Assembly: GCA_964348795.1 (NCBI GenBank)
Contig: CAYGDY010000005.1
Coordinates: 1-64,000 of the forward strand
Source of the DNA: JADLAT01 sp964348795
GTDB taxonomy: Bacteria > Pseudomonadota > Alphaproteobacteria > Micavibrionales > Micavibrionaceae
Direction of reading: 5' to 3'
Length of the DNA: 64,000 bases
Part shown: piece after piece, positions 33,758 to 41,328 of the stretch
Layout: each line of letters begins with the position of its first letter
Position numbering within the stretch: the first letter of the stretch is position 1
Position numbers and translations under genes: made by a program
Notes under the pieces: model-generated
Told to the model about the DNA's origin: nothing
Seen by the model: the letters and a program-made list of their open reading frames with translations, nothing else
Database searches by the model: none

Positions 33758-34495
33758 ATGTCCGGTGTACCAAATGAAGAGATCCGTGCCCTCGAAGGGA
33801 TTTTTGAGGCTGAAATCGAGGCCGCCTCCTTTGTGATGGAAGGGGAGGTGGGCTTGTCTGTGCTTTTCGCGCAGGAAAGTTGTGTGGATGCTATTTTCAT
33901 AGATGAGAGGCACAAAAAAGCGCTGATTGCAAAAACCCATGCGCTTTCTTTCTTGTCCTTGTGCAGAGCCTTTTCACGCAAGGCTGTCGGACAATTTGAC
34001 ATGGTCAATCGTGGTAGGACGCTTGATAATTGCCTGATGCAAGATCCGTTTCACAGGGATGAATTTTCGTTCGGTGCAAGACATGTCTCCATGCTGTGCA
34101 AGCCGTTTGTAGGGGCCTCGCGTTCCACGCCCACATGCTACGCTAAAACAAGCGCCGTGCGCTCTGCGATTCAAAATCTCGCTGTGCCGGAAGGGTTGCC
34201 GGTGCATGTGACAGTGGCTGTTGATAAAATGCGGGAAAACTCTTATGGCTTTTCCCTGACATCGGGGGTCGATGCGCTCCCCAGAAATACCCTGAGAACT
34301 GCATATCCTGATTTTATGTCTCATGTGTTGGCTCTTATTCCGGAAGGCAAAAAATATGCCCAGACGTGGGGCGCCTCTGACAACACACTTGTGGTGCATT
34401 CCAATTTGCCGGAAGATATTGTGCATGGTCGCCCCAAGGGCGGGGAGTTTGCAAAGGAAGTGGATGTGCTGGTTGCCTGTGATATCCGGCTTTAG
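33758..34495 (+). CDS. Uncharacterised protein from a leaderless-type promoter
   Basis: A 245-residue soluble protein with no signal or membrane segment. It has an acidic N-terminus, then a basic central part (RHKKALIAKT, LCRAFSRKAVG) and a C-terminal alpha/beta-looking region (EDIVHGRPKGGEFAKEVDVLVACDIRL). Cysteines at about 42 and 69 and later do not form a known motif. I recognise no family. Translation is expected to begin at the 5' end of the mRNA. A family C fragment follows the stop. Confidence 0.7.
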   Translation: MSGVPNEEIRALEGIFEAEIEAASFVMEGEVGLSVLFAQESCVDAIFIDERHKKALIAKTHALSFLSLCRAFSRKAVGQFDMVNRGRTLDNCLMQDPFHRDEFSFGARHVSMLCKPFVGASRSTPTCYAKTSAVRSAIQNLAVPEGLPVHVTVAVDKMRENSYGFSLTSGVDALPRNTLRTAYPDFMSHVLALIPEGKKYAQTWGASDNTLVVHSNLPEDIVHGRPKGGEFAKEVDVLVACDIRL

Positions 34496-34507
34496 GGTCG
34501 TTTGAAA

Positions 34508-34545
34508 GTGTGAATTTTTCTTCGCAAAAGACCAACGGGATGACG
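34508..34545. repeat. Family C repeat, right half
   Basis: GTGTGAATTTTTCTTCGCAAAAG then ACCAACGGGATGACG, the right part of family C, lying between convergent genes. Confidence 0.65.
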
Positions 34546-34551
34546 GAAGAC

Positions 34552-35274
34552 CTAACGCTCCGCGCCGAATCGCATGAGCTCGTGTCCGTGATTTTGCATC
34601 CAGAACTGGCCTTCGAGAAAGTCTTCGGACAGTTTCCGGCACAGCGCCCAGAATTTCGCGGAATGATCCAGATGGCGTAAATGGGCGACCTCGTGGGCGA
34701 CCACGTAATCCAGCGCCTCGTGCGGGGCAAAAACCAGCCGCCACGAATAGGAAATATTGCCTTCCGAGTTGCAGGACCCCCAACGGCTTTTGGTATCGCG
34801 GACGGAGACATTCTGCAACGGCTCGCGGATACGGCGGGCTTTCTCGCGGGACAGCTTTTCCAGCTCGCCCAGCACAAGGCGCTTCAGGAAGCGCTCGATC
34901 CGGCTGGAGGGGTCCTTTTGATTGGTCAAAACTTGTAATTTCGTGAGTTTGAGCTCTATTTCCGTGGTCTTGCGGGACGGATCATAGATAATCTCGATCC
35001 GGCGGTTGCGGCCAAAAATGGGCAGAACGGTCCCGTCTTCATAAGGGATGGCCTCGGGGAGTTTGCGCAGGTTGTCCAGCATCCAGTCGTCATGCTCTTC
35101 GGCAAAACGGTAGGCACGGGTGAGGGAGGTACCACGGGGCAAGATCAGGTGAAAGGCGCGGTCCTTGGGATCAAAGCGCAGAGCCATACGGCGCGCACGG
35201 GCACTCCGTTTGACCTGAATGTGGTCTGGAAACTCGACAGTCTCCGGCTCTTTCAGAATCATGCGTTTTAGCAT
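34552..35274 (-). CDS. YgjP-like (DUF45) metallopeptidase domain protein
   Basis: A 240-residue protein of the YgjP/WLM family. The zinc motif HEVAHLRHLDHSAKFW (HExxH plus a downstream His) lies near 195-210, preceded by SRWGSCNSEGNISYSWRL, the family hallmark. The N-terminal half carries the beta-rich UPF region (HIQVKRSARARRMALRFD). A cytoplasmic protease-like protein; substrate unknown. Start at 35274 has an AGG site; the 24-codon extension upstream is less likely. Confidence 0.88.
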   Translation of the reverse strand: MLKRMILKEPETVEFPDHIQVKRSARARRMALRFDPKDRAFHLILPRGTSLTRAYRFAEEHDDWMLDNLRKLPEAIPYEDGTVLPIFGRNRRIEIIYDPSRKTTEIELKLTKLQVLTNQKDPSSRIERFLKRLVLGELEKLSREKARRIREPLQNVSVRDTKSRWGSCNSEGNISYSWRLVFAPHEALDYVVAHEVAHLRHLDHSAKFWALCRKLSEDFLEGQFWMQNHGHELMRFGAER

Positions 35275-35392
35275 CAACCTGCACCTGTCCCCAAAAGTTG
35301 TATGTGTGTGTGACGTGAGTAAACTCCATTTCAAAAGGTTTTGCAAGCCCCTGTTTTATTGTATTATGAAAAAACAAGGGAAATCAACAGTT

Positions 35393-36775
35393 TTAATCGG
35401 CATTTTCCCGATGGCTTTCCATCCGGTTTTCCTTGATCCATCGGCGGATCGCGGCAATGCCGTGCCTGTCCCGATTATATTTTTCAGTGGCGATATCGGG
35501 GATGGACAAGAGGTCCTTTTCGGGGACGGGGTCCTTGTCCGGATCAAAATGCCTTATAAAGTGCCGGATACGGGGCATGATTTCCTCCCGCCAGCGCCGG
35601 CCGTTGAAGATCCCGTAATGCCCGCATTCCAGCTGGAAATGGTGATATTGCTTGCGTTGGGGCAGGGAATGGCAGATTTCATGCGCCGCTGTGGTCTGGC
35701 CACGGGCGGAAATGTCATCCAGCTCCCCCTCGATGGTGAGAAGGGCGGTGTGCTCGATATCTTGCGGACGGACATCCATCAGGTGACCGGTCAGGGAATC
35801 ACGCCATTTCATGCGCCCCCGTGGCAAAAGCTGGCGCATGAAGACCGTTTCGATGGTCTGGAGGTAGAATTCTGCCGGAATATCCATGACAGAGAGATAT
35901 TCATTGTAAAATTTCCTGTGCCCTTCGGCGCTTTCACCATCCCCTTGTATGAGGTGTGTGTAAAATTTCATGTAGGAGCCGACATGCCGGTCCAGATTCA
36001 TGGACATAAAGCCTGTGAGCTGGAGAAAGCCCGGGTAGACCCGCCGGAACGCGCCCGGGTAGTAAAAGGGTACGTCATAGACCACGCTTTTTTCAAACCA
36101 TTTGAGGGGGCGGGTCTCGGCCAGCTCTGTCACGGTCGTTTTGGAAATACGGGTATCCACCGGCCCGCCCATGAGGGTCATGGTCAAGGGCTGGTTCGGG
36201 TCGTTGTCCGTGGCCATCAGGGATACGGCGGCCAGCACAGGGACTGTCGGCTGGCACACGGCAATCACGTGCGTTTCCGGCCCTAGAAGGCTCATGAAAT
36301 CGCGTAAATAGGAAATATAGGTGTCCAGATTGAACATTTCATCTTGCAAAGGCACTTGCCGCGCATCTTCCCAATCGGTGATATAGACATCGTGGTGGGG
36401 CAAAAGGGCCTCCACCGTGCCACGGAGCAAGGTGGCGTAGTGGCCCGACATGGGCGCCACCAGAAGGATTTTAGGGTCATTGCGCTTGGTTTTACGGTGA
36501 AAATTGAGCAGGCTACAAAAAGGTTTTTGCACGATGACCTCTTCCAGCACATCCACCTTTTTTCCATTGATCATGGTCTCGGACAGGCCAAACTCGGGCC
36601 GTCCGAATCGGCGTGTCAAACGCTCCATCATTTCCGCATTGGCCGCCATGGAGCGTCCGATCTGCGAATAGGAGAGGGGATTCCAGGGGTTTTGAAACAC
36701 CGTGCGGGCCAGTTCTGCCTGAAAACGAAGAGGGGTCAGGAGGGCATGTTGCATTTCATACAGTTGGTAAAGCAT
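35393..36775 (-). CDS. phaZ: Intracellular poly(3-hydroxyalkanoate) depolymerase
   Basis: A 460-residue protein of the PhaZ type that attacks amorphous PHB granules in the cell. The nucleophile is C174 in VIAVCQPTVPV, as in the cysteine-type depolymerases, with the Asp in EGELDDIS and His in ECGHYGIFNGRRWRE. Length and the C-terminal PHB_depo_C region match. AAGGA precedes the ATG. No synthase, phasin or reductase gene is in the window. It implies carbon storage as PHA. Confidence 0.92.
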   Translation of the reverse strand: MLYQLYEMQHALLTPLRFQAELARTVFQNPWNPLSYSQIGRSMAANAEMMERLTRRFGRPEFGLSETMINGKKVDVLEEVIVQKPFCSLLNFHRKTKRNDPKILLVAPMSGHYATLLRGTVEALLPHHDVYITDWEDARQVPLQDEMFNLDTYISYLRDFMSLLGPETHVIAVCQPTVPVLAAVSLMATDNDPNQPLTMTLMGGPVDTRISKTTVTELAETRPLKWFEKSVVYDVPFYYPGAFRRVYPGFLQLTGFMSMNLDRHVGSYMKFYTHLIQGDGESAEGHRKFYNEYLSVMDIPAEFYLQTIETVFMRQLLPRGRMKWRDSLTGHLMDVRPQDIEHTALLTIEGELDDISARGQTTAAHEICHSLPQRKQYHHFQLECGHYGIFNGRRWREEIMPRIRHFIRHFDPDKDPVPEKDLLSIPDIATEKYNRDRHGIAAIRRWIKENRMESHRENAD

Positions 36776-36902
36776 GAAGAAAATCCTTGTGGCGGGCGTG
36801 TGACCAAGACGGGTTTGTCTTTGTTTTTATATGAGGGTATCATACAGGAAAAAAAAGGAGTCTGGAATGGATTCTTGTGGGTTATAATTGTGACCGTTCT
36901 AT

Positions 36903-36987
36903 CGTCATCGCGAGGCTCGGGCAAGAGCCGTGGCGATCCAGAAAAACTGGATTGCTTCGTCAGCCATGCGGCTTCCTCGCAATGACG
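36903..36987. repeat. Family A palindromic repeat, copy 8
   Basis: CGTCATCGCGAGGCTCGGGCAAGAGCC to CTCGCAATGACG. Its right end touches the first possible ATG of the next gene. Confidence 0.8.
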
Positions 36988-36988
36988 G

Positions 36989-38074
36989 ATGAAAGGACAG
37001 ACAGGGAGAGATGAGTTGACTCAAGATGCGTGGTCTAAAATCGCGGATAACGTGCAGACATTGAATATTGGTCTAATGGGGGTGCAATCCCATATCATAG
37101 AAGCTGTGATAGCCCTTCTGTTGTCCTCTGTCGGCGGGCTGTTGATCGGGCCAATCGCGGGACGGGCTGTCCCTTTTTTCTGGATTCTCTGCGATATGCT
37201 GTTTGGTGGGCTGGGTGAACGGCTGGACAAGCCCAAGCGGCGGGCGCTGGTTCTCGTGGGGCGGGGGATATTCCTGACGGTCCTTGTGCTGGGTTTTTCA
37301 GCGCTGGTCGGGGGATTGCTGGAAACGCTCTGTGCCCTTGAACCGTTGAAGGGGCTGGCGCCGGTTTTGTTTTTATGTCTGTTTTTCGCAAGCGGGAGCG
37401 TGTGGTTCGCGCTCGGGCGTTTATACCGTGTCATGGATGAGGGAAATCCCAAGTATAAAGCCAGACAAAAGGGCGGCTATTACGCCATGGCGCGCTCGAC
37501 ACGGATCAATCTGGCGGTAGGGGATGCGTACGGGATTGCCCGCGCAGGGCTGGGATTTGTCGCCACATCGTTTGACAAGGGGGTGGTCGCGCCGGCCTTT
37601 TGGTATATTCTGGGCGGGTTTACTGCGCTGGGGCTTTATAGCGGCCTGTCTTTTCTGGTCTGGCGCTTTGGCAAGCGGGGGTTTACGAAGGGATTTGGCA
37701 GGGTGCCAATTTTTTTAGAGCGCGTGATGGGGATCGTGCCATCGTTTTTGTCTGCGCTCTGTCTGATCTGGGCGGCATTGTTTACCCCCACGGCGAAGCT
37801 CCATCGGGGGTTTGTGGCGCTGTGGGGACGGAAAAACCGTGCCCCGTACGAGGAAGGGGGGTGGCCGCTCTCTGCGCTGGCGTGGTCTTTAAGCGTTTCA
37901 CTGGGCGGCGCGGTGCAGGAGATTACAGGGAGCGCCATTCAGGGCGTGTGGGTGGGGCCCGAGAACGCTACCGCCCGTATCGGGCACAGACACCTGCGGC
38001 GGGGGCTGTATATCAGTGTGATCGCGCATTTGCTCTTTTTTGCGCTTCTGCTGGGGTGTTATAAGGGCTTGTAG
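36989..38074 (+). CDS. CobD/CbiB-like membrane protein
   Basis: A 361-residue polytopic membrane protein. The C-terminal part (GGWPLSALAWSLSVSLGGAVQ ... GPENATARIGHRHLRRGLYISV) resembles adenosylcobinamide-phosphate synthase, which attaches aminopropanol to the corrin ring. The family's GWPMA-like motif is present, and five or six membrane helices are visible. No other cobalamin gene is near, so it may be an orphan or have another role. The ATG at 36989 abuts a repeat and has no ribosome site; a TTG at 37016 has AGGGAG at good spacing and may be the real start. Confidence 0.7.
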   Translation: MKGQTGRDELTQDAWSKIADNVQTLNIGLMGVQSHIIEAVIALLLSSVGGLLIGPIAGRAVPFFWILCDMLFGGLGERLDKPKRRALVLVGRGIFLTVLVLGFSALVGGLLETLCALEPLKGLAPVLFLCLFFASGSVWFALGRLYRVMDEGNPKYKARQKGGYYAMARSTRINLAVGDAYGIARAGLGFVATSFDKGVVAPAFWYILGGFTALGLYSGLSFLVWRFGKRGFTKGFGRVPIFLERVMGIVPSFLSALCLIWAALFTPTAKLHRGFVALWGRKNRAPYEEGGWPLSALAWSLSVSLGGAVQEITGSAIQGVWVGPENATARIGHRHLRRGLYISVIAHLLFFALLLGCYKGL

Positions 38075-38083
38075 TTTTTTGGC

Positions 38084-38112
38084 TTGACTTTGCCTGTGGA
38101 ACTGGACTATCT
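38084..38112 (+). promoter_or_regulatory. Promoter candidate for rpmB
   Basis: TTGACT (38084-38089) and CTATCT (38107-38112), 17-base spacer, 47 bases before the rpmB ATG. Confidence 0.5.
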
Positions 38113-38159
38113 TCCCCCGTCTGATAACACATATTTTGATTTTTTAAAGGATAGAGCCG

Positions 38160-38453
38160 ATGAGCCGCCGTTGTATGATCACAGGTAAAGGCGTAATGAG
38201 CGGGAACAATGTGTCCCACGCCAATAACAGAACGCGCAGACGTTTTCTGCCCAATATTCAAGATACCAGCATTTACAGCGAGGCGCTGAAAATCTGGGTT
38301 AAAATCCGCACCAGCACGGCGGGTCTGCGCACGGTTGAGCATATGGGTGGGTTTGACGCCTTTTTGCTGGCCACGCCCAAGACCAAGCTGGACCCTGATT
38401 TGCGCCCCGTGAAGGCGAAGCTGGAAAAGGCTGTAGGCTCCAAGGCGGCTTAA
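38160..38453 (+). CDS. rpmB: 50S ribosomal protein L28
   Basis: A 97-residue L28. Begins SRRCMITGKGVMSGNNVSHA and continues NRTRRRFLPNIQ, then the WVKIRTSTAGLRTVE region; the alphaproteobacterial form has this longer C-terminus. Flanked by its own promoter candidate and a terminator, hence monocistronic. AAAGGA precedes the ATG. Confidence 0.97.
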   Translation: MSRRCMITGKGVMSGNNVSHANNRTRRRFLPNIQDTSIYSEALKIWVKIRTSTAGLRTVEHMGGFDAFLLATPKTKLDPDLRPVKAKLEKAVGSKAA

Positions 38454-38472
38454 TTGCTCGTTTGATCTGTTT

Positions 38473-38505
38473 TAAAACCCCGCCCCGACAATGGCGGGTT
38501 TTTTG
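38473..38505 (+). terminator. Rho-independent terminator after rpmB
   Basis: AAAACCCCGCC ... GGCGGGTTTTTT: a six-pair GC stem (CCCGCC/GGCGGG) followed by six T, 20 bases after the rpmB stop. Confidence 0.85.
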
Positions 38506-38534
38506 TTGACATATTTTTCAGTGGCATGTATTTA
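38506..38534 (+). promoter_or_regulatory. Promoter candidate for the 59-residue gene
   Basis: A perfect TTGACA (38506-38511), which shares its first bases with the T-run of the rpmB terminator, and TATTTA (38529-38534) after a 17-base spacer. Confidence 0.5.
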
Positions 38535-38564
38535 TGTTTAATTGCAACAGGAGAGGCGCGTACT

Positions 38565-38744
38565 ATGGTAGACAAGATTACAGGCAAATTTGAAGACAAT
38601 GCCACGGTTGTTGTGCCGGACCAAGAAACATTGGGGACGATTTCTCAAGTCAAAACTGTTCCCGAGGCGATAAAGTCTGAAGGGAAATACAGCTTGCTGG
38701 ATAATTTTGGTGATTTTTACGGGATGAAACTGGATCTGGAGTAA
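38565..38744 (+). CDS. Small uncharacterised protein
   Basis: A 59-residue acidic ORF (MVDKITGKFEDNATVVVPD...). AGGAGAGG lies 9 bases before this ATG, which is the reason to prefer it to the more upstream ATG. No membrane segment and no cysteines. With its own promoter candidate it looks like a genuine, separately expressed small gene. Family unknown. Confidence 0.6.
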   Translation: MVDKITGKFEDNATVVVPDQETLGTISQVKTVPEAIKSEGKYSLLDNFGDFYGMKLDLE

Positions 38745-38766
38745 AGGTTCCACCAAAGGCTTGTAA

Positions 38767-38838
38767 CGAGAGCGGCAAAGCCACTCACCTTGCTGGGCCC
38801 CCGCATTATGACACGCTTCGCGTGTGACGGGGGTGACG
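38767..38838. repeat. Family C repeat, left part
   Basis: GAGAGCGGCAAAGCCACTC hairpin, then GGGCCCCCGCATTATG and a TGACACGCTTCGCGTGTGA hairpin ending GGGGGTGACG, inverted relative to the other copies. With the next family A copy it fills most of the 352-base gap before tgt. Confidence 0.6.
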
Positions 38839-38923
38839 AGGGAGAAGGGGCCTTGAGTTTGCTTGATGGTTTTTAGGATTTTGAGGATGTACAGCCTGTC
38901 CCAAATAAAATGATTCATATTTC

Positions 38924-39015
38924 CGTCATTGCGAGCGACCATAAGGGCGCGCGGCAATCCAGAGTTTCTTTTTTCTGGATTGCTTCGTCAGCCATACGGC
39001 TTCCTCGCAATGACG
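38924..39015. repeat. Family A palindromic repeat, copy 9
   Basis: CGTCATTGCGAGCGACC to CTCGCAATGACG with a CCAGAGTTTCTTTTTTCTGG centre. Apart from the two repeats, the 38745-39096 gap shows nothing else clear. Confidence 0.8.
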
Positions 39016-39096
39016 ATTTTATGACCTAAAGGCTTCTTGCTCGCACTTGAAAAGTTTGCTATGGCATGCTCTAAAGAAAGAAATCCTTGGAATATC

Positions 39097-40287
39097 ATGC
39101 CGACCTATCCGCAATTTTCCTTTGAGATCCTGCACAAAGACCCTGTCAGCGGGGCGCGGGTCGGGCGGCTCGAAACCCCGCATGGCACCATTGAGACCCC
39201 CAATTATATTTTCTGCGGCACGAAAGCCGCGATCAAGGGCGTGGCCCCCGCCCAGATGCGCGAGGCCCAGACGGACATTATTTTGGCCAATACGTATCAT
39301 TTGATGCTCCAGCCCGGGGCAGACCTGATAGAAAAGATGGGTGGCTTGCACAAATTTATGGGCTGGGACGGGCCGATGCTCACCGATAGCGGGGGGTTTC
39401 AGGTCTTTTCAATGGGGCATGGCTGGTGCGCCGATGAAATCAAAGGCCGGAACAAGGATAAGGCGGAGAAGGGCCATAACAGCCTGCTGGAGATCAGGGA
39501 GCAGGGATGCACGTTTCGCTCTTACGTGGACGGGCAGAAAATTACCCTCACCCCCGAAAGCGCCATGGAGATCCAGCGCAAGCTGGGCGCGGATTTGCTG
39601 ATGCAATTCGATGAATGCACGCCGTATCATGTGACAAAGGATTACACGGCCCGCTCGATGGAGATGAGCATGCGCTGGGGGGATCGATGTCTGGCCGAAT
39701 TTGTGCGGCATGACAACGGTGCGCAGGCGCTCTATGGGATTATTCAGGGCGGCGTGCATGGAGATTTGCGCCGGATTTCTGCGGAATATACGAAGGACCG
39801 CCCATTTTTTGGTACGGCGCTGGGCGGCTGTCTGGGTGGCACGGACGAGGAAATGGAAACGGTGGTGGCGGAAAGCTTGCCCTATGCGCACCCTGCGCGG
39901 CCTGTGCATTTCTTGGGGATCGGGCGCCTGCGGGATGTCTTCCGCTTTGTCCGGATGGGGGTGGATACGTTTGATTGTGTGATCCCGACGCGTCTGGCAC
40001 GGCATGGGACGGCTTTCATGCAAGGGGTGAAGGGCGAAACGGTGAATGTGATGAATGCCCGCTACCGCGAGGATCACACGCCACTGGACGAGAGAAACGG
40101 GATTGCGGCCTCCAGCCTCTTTTCCAAGGCGTATATCCATCACTTGCTGAAGGCGAAGGAACAACTGGCGGTGCAGATTTTGGCCCAGCACAACGTGGCC
40201 ACGATCAACCGTCTGATGCGCGAGGTGCGCACTGCGATCAGGGCCGGTACGCTCGATTCCCTTGAGAAAACATGGTGTCCGGTTTGA
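39097..40287 (+). CDS. tgt: tRNA-guanine transglycosylase lacking zinc cysteines
   Basis: A 396-residue TGT, which exchanges G34 of GUN-anticodon tRNAs for a queuosine precursor. Catalytic aspartates are at D97 (LTDSGGFQVFS) and D290/D293 (GVDTFDCVIPTR); IIQGG and FDECTPY are kept. Three oddities: the zinc CxCxxC region is replaced (DERNGIAASSLFSKAYIHHL, 331-350, no cysteine); about 20 residues are inserted at 107-133; and the substrate pocket reads LGGCLGG (242-248) where bacterial enzymes have GGLAVG, giving Gly at the position that is Val in preQ1 enzymes. Queuine use is possible, but this is inference. The ATG at 39097 gives the usual N-terminus; ATG 39061 is an alternative. Confidence 0.88.
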   Translation: MPTYPQFSFEILHKDPVSGARVGRLETPHGTIETPNYIFCGTKAAIKGVAPAQMREAQTDIILANTYHLMLQPGADLIEKMGGLHKFMGWDGPMLTDSGGFQVFSMGHGWCADEIKGRNKDKAEKGHNSLLEIREQGCTFRSYVDGQKITLTPESAMEIQRKLGADLLMQFDECTPYHVTKDYTARSMEMSMRWGDRCLAEFVRHDNGAQALYGIIQGGVHGDLRRISAEYTKDRPFFGTALGGCLGGTDEEMETVVAESLPYAHPARPVHFLGIGRLRDVFRFVRMGVDTFDCVIPTRLARHGTAFMQGVKGETVNVMNARYREDHTPLDERNGIAASSLFSKAYIHHLLKAKEQLAVQILAQHNVATINRLMREVRTAIRAGTLDSLEKTWCPV

Positions 40288-40395
40288 GAGATTTTTTCAA
40301 AACAGTATCGCGTACCACACATTTTACTAGAGAGTTTTATTTTTTCCTTTAGAATGAAAAGACTTTGATCTTTATAGCATGAAATGTGGTGATCC

Positions 40396-41322
40396 ATGTC
40401 CGAGAAATATGACTTACAGCAGGAACTCTCCAGTCTGAATGATCTTCTGGTGGATTACCACAGCTGGTTTTTCAGCGTTCTGAAGCAGGCTCTTTATCCG
40501 GATCAGGCCAGCAGGCGTTTGGTTCTTTCCATGCCTTCCTTGTTTGTAGAGTCCCTCAAGGGGATGGAGGATGAAGACGGGGCTTTGGATTCCGCAATGG
40601 CCAATTCCTTGACACATCTCAAGGACACGCATCATCGCTTGCAGGAGGCCGCGCAGGATATTCTGGCTGAGGTCGAGCGGACGAAACAGCCTTTGGAACA
40701 AAAGATTTTCGAGAATTTTTCCGAGTTGTTCAAAGTCTTTGTCAACGGGATGCAAAAGGCCTGTCAAAATCATATCCTGGAAGAATGGGGGCTGGATATC
40801 CTGACCGCTTTGAAAAGCCGGCATGTGATGATTCAGGAAATTTCTCAGGAGATGGAGCGCGTGGCGCGTCAGGGGCGATCCTTTGCGATAGCGCTGGCCC
40901 GCATCGACCATTTCAAGGAAATCGATCAGGCTCTGGGCCGTCACGAGGGTGATCGTCTGATCAAGCTGGTGGCCGATTTTATTGGCCGGAGCCTCCGGAT
41001 TTTCGACACAGCCTATCGTCTGGATCGGGATCATTTTATCCTGTTGCTCAAGCAATCCGATTTGATGGGCGGGCAAAAGGCGCTGGAGCGCCTGAGAGAC
41101 CAGCTGGAAAAATCGGAGGAAACCTACGTGATAGACGGAGAGGTCCGGCCCCTGACGATGTCGTGTTGTGTGGCCATGCCTGCCGCAGAGGACAATATCC
41201 AGTATTTGCTTGAGGATTTGCGCAAGGATCTGGACACGCAGGTGCGGGAAAAGGGCGCGGTTTTGGCATATTATGAAATGAGTCCTCTCCAGCGTTTTAT
41301 GAAGACGGGTGGTGAGAATTGA
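40396..41322 (+). CDS. Degenerate GGDEF-domain protein
   Basis: A 308-residue cytoplasmic protein. Residues 1-150 form a long helical sensor-like region. Residues 155-290 match a diguanylate cyclase fold (FAIALARIDHFKEIDQALGRHEGDRLIK), but the GGDEF signature has become LDRDHF (209-214), so catalysis is improbable and a GTP- or c-di-GMP-binding or purely structural role is more likely. It ends 6 bases before the histidine kinase ORF, indicating an operon and perhaps a shared pathway. Confidence 0.8.
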   Translation: MSEKYDLQQELSSLNDLLVDYHSWFFSVLKQALYPDQASRRLVLSMPSLFVESLKGMEDEDGALDSAMANSLTHLKDTHHRLQEAAQDILAEVERTKQPLEQKIFENFSELFKVFVNGMQKACQNHILEEWGLDILTALKSRHVMIQEISQEMERVARQGRSFAIALARIDHFKEIDQALGRHEGDRLIKLVADFIGRSLRIFDTAYRLDRDHFILLLKQSDLMGGQKALERLRDQLEKSEETYVIDGEVRPLTMSCCVAMPAAEDNIQYLLEDLRKDLDTQVREKGAVLAYYEMSPLQRFMKTGGEN

Positions 41323-41328
41323 TTTTTT

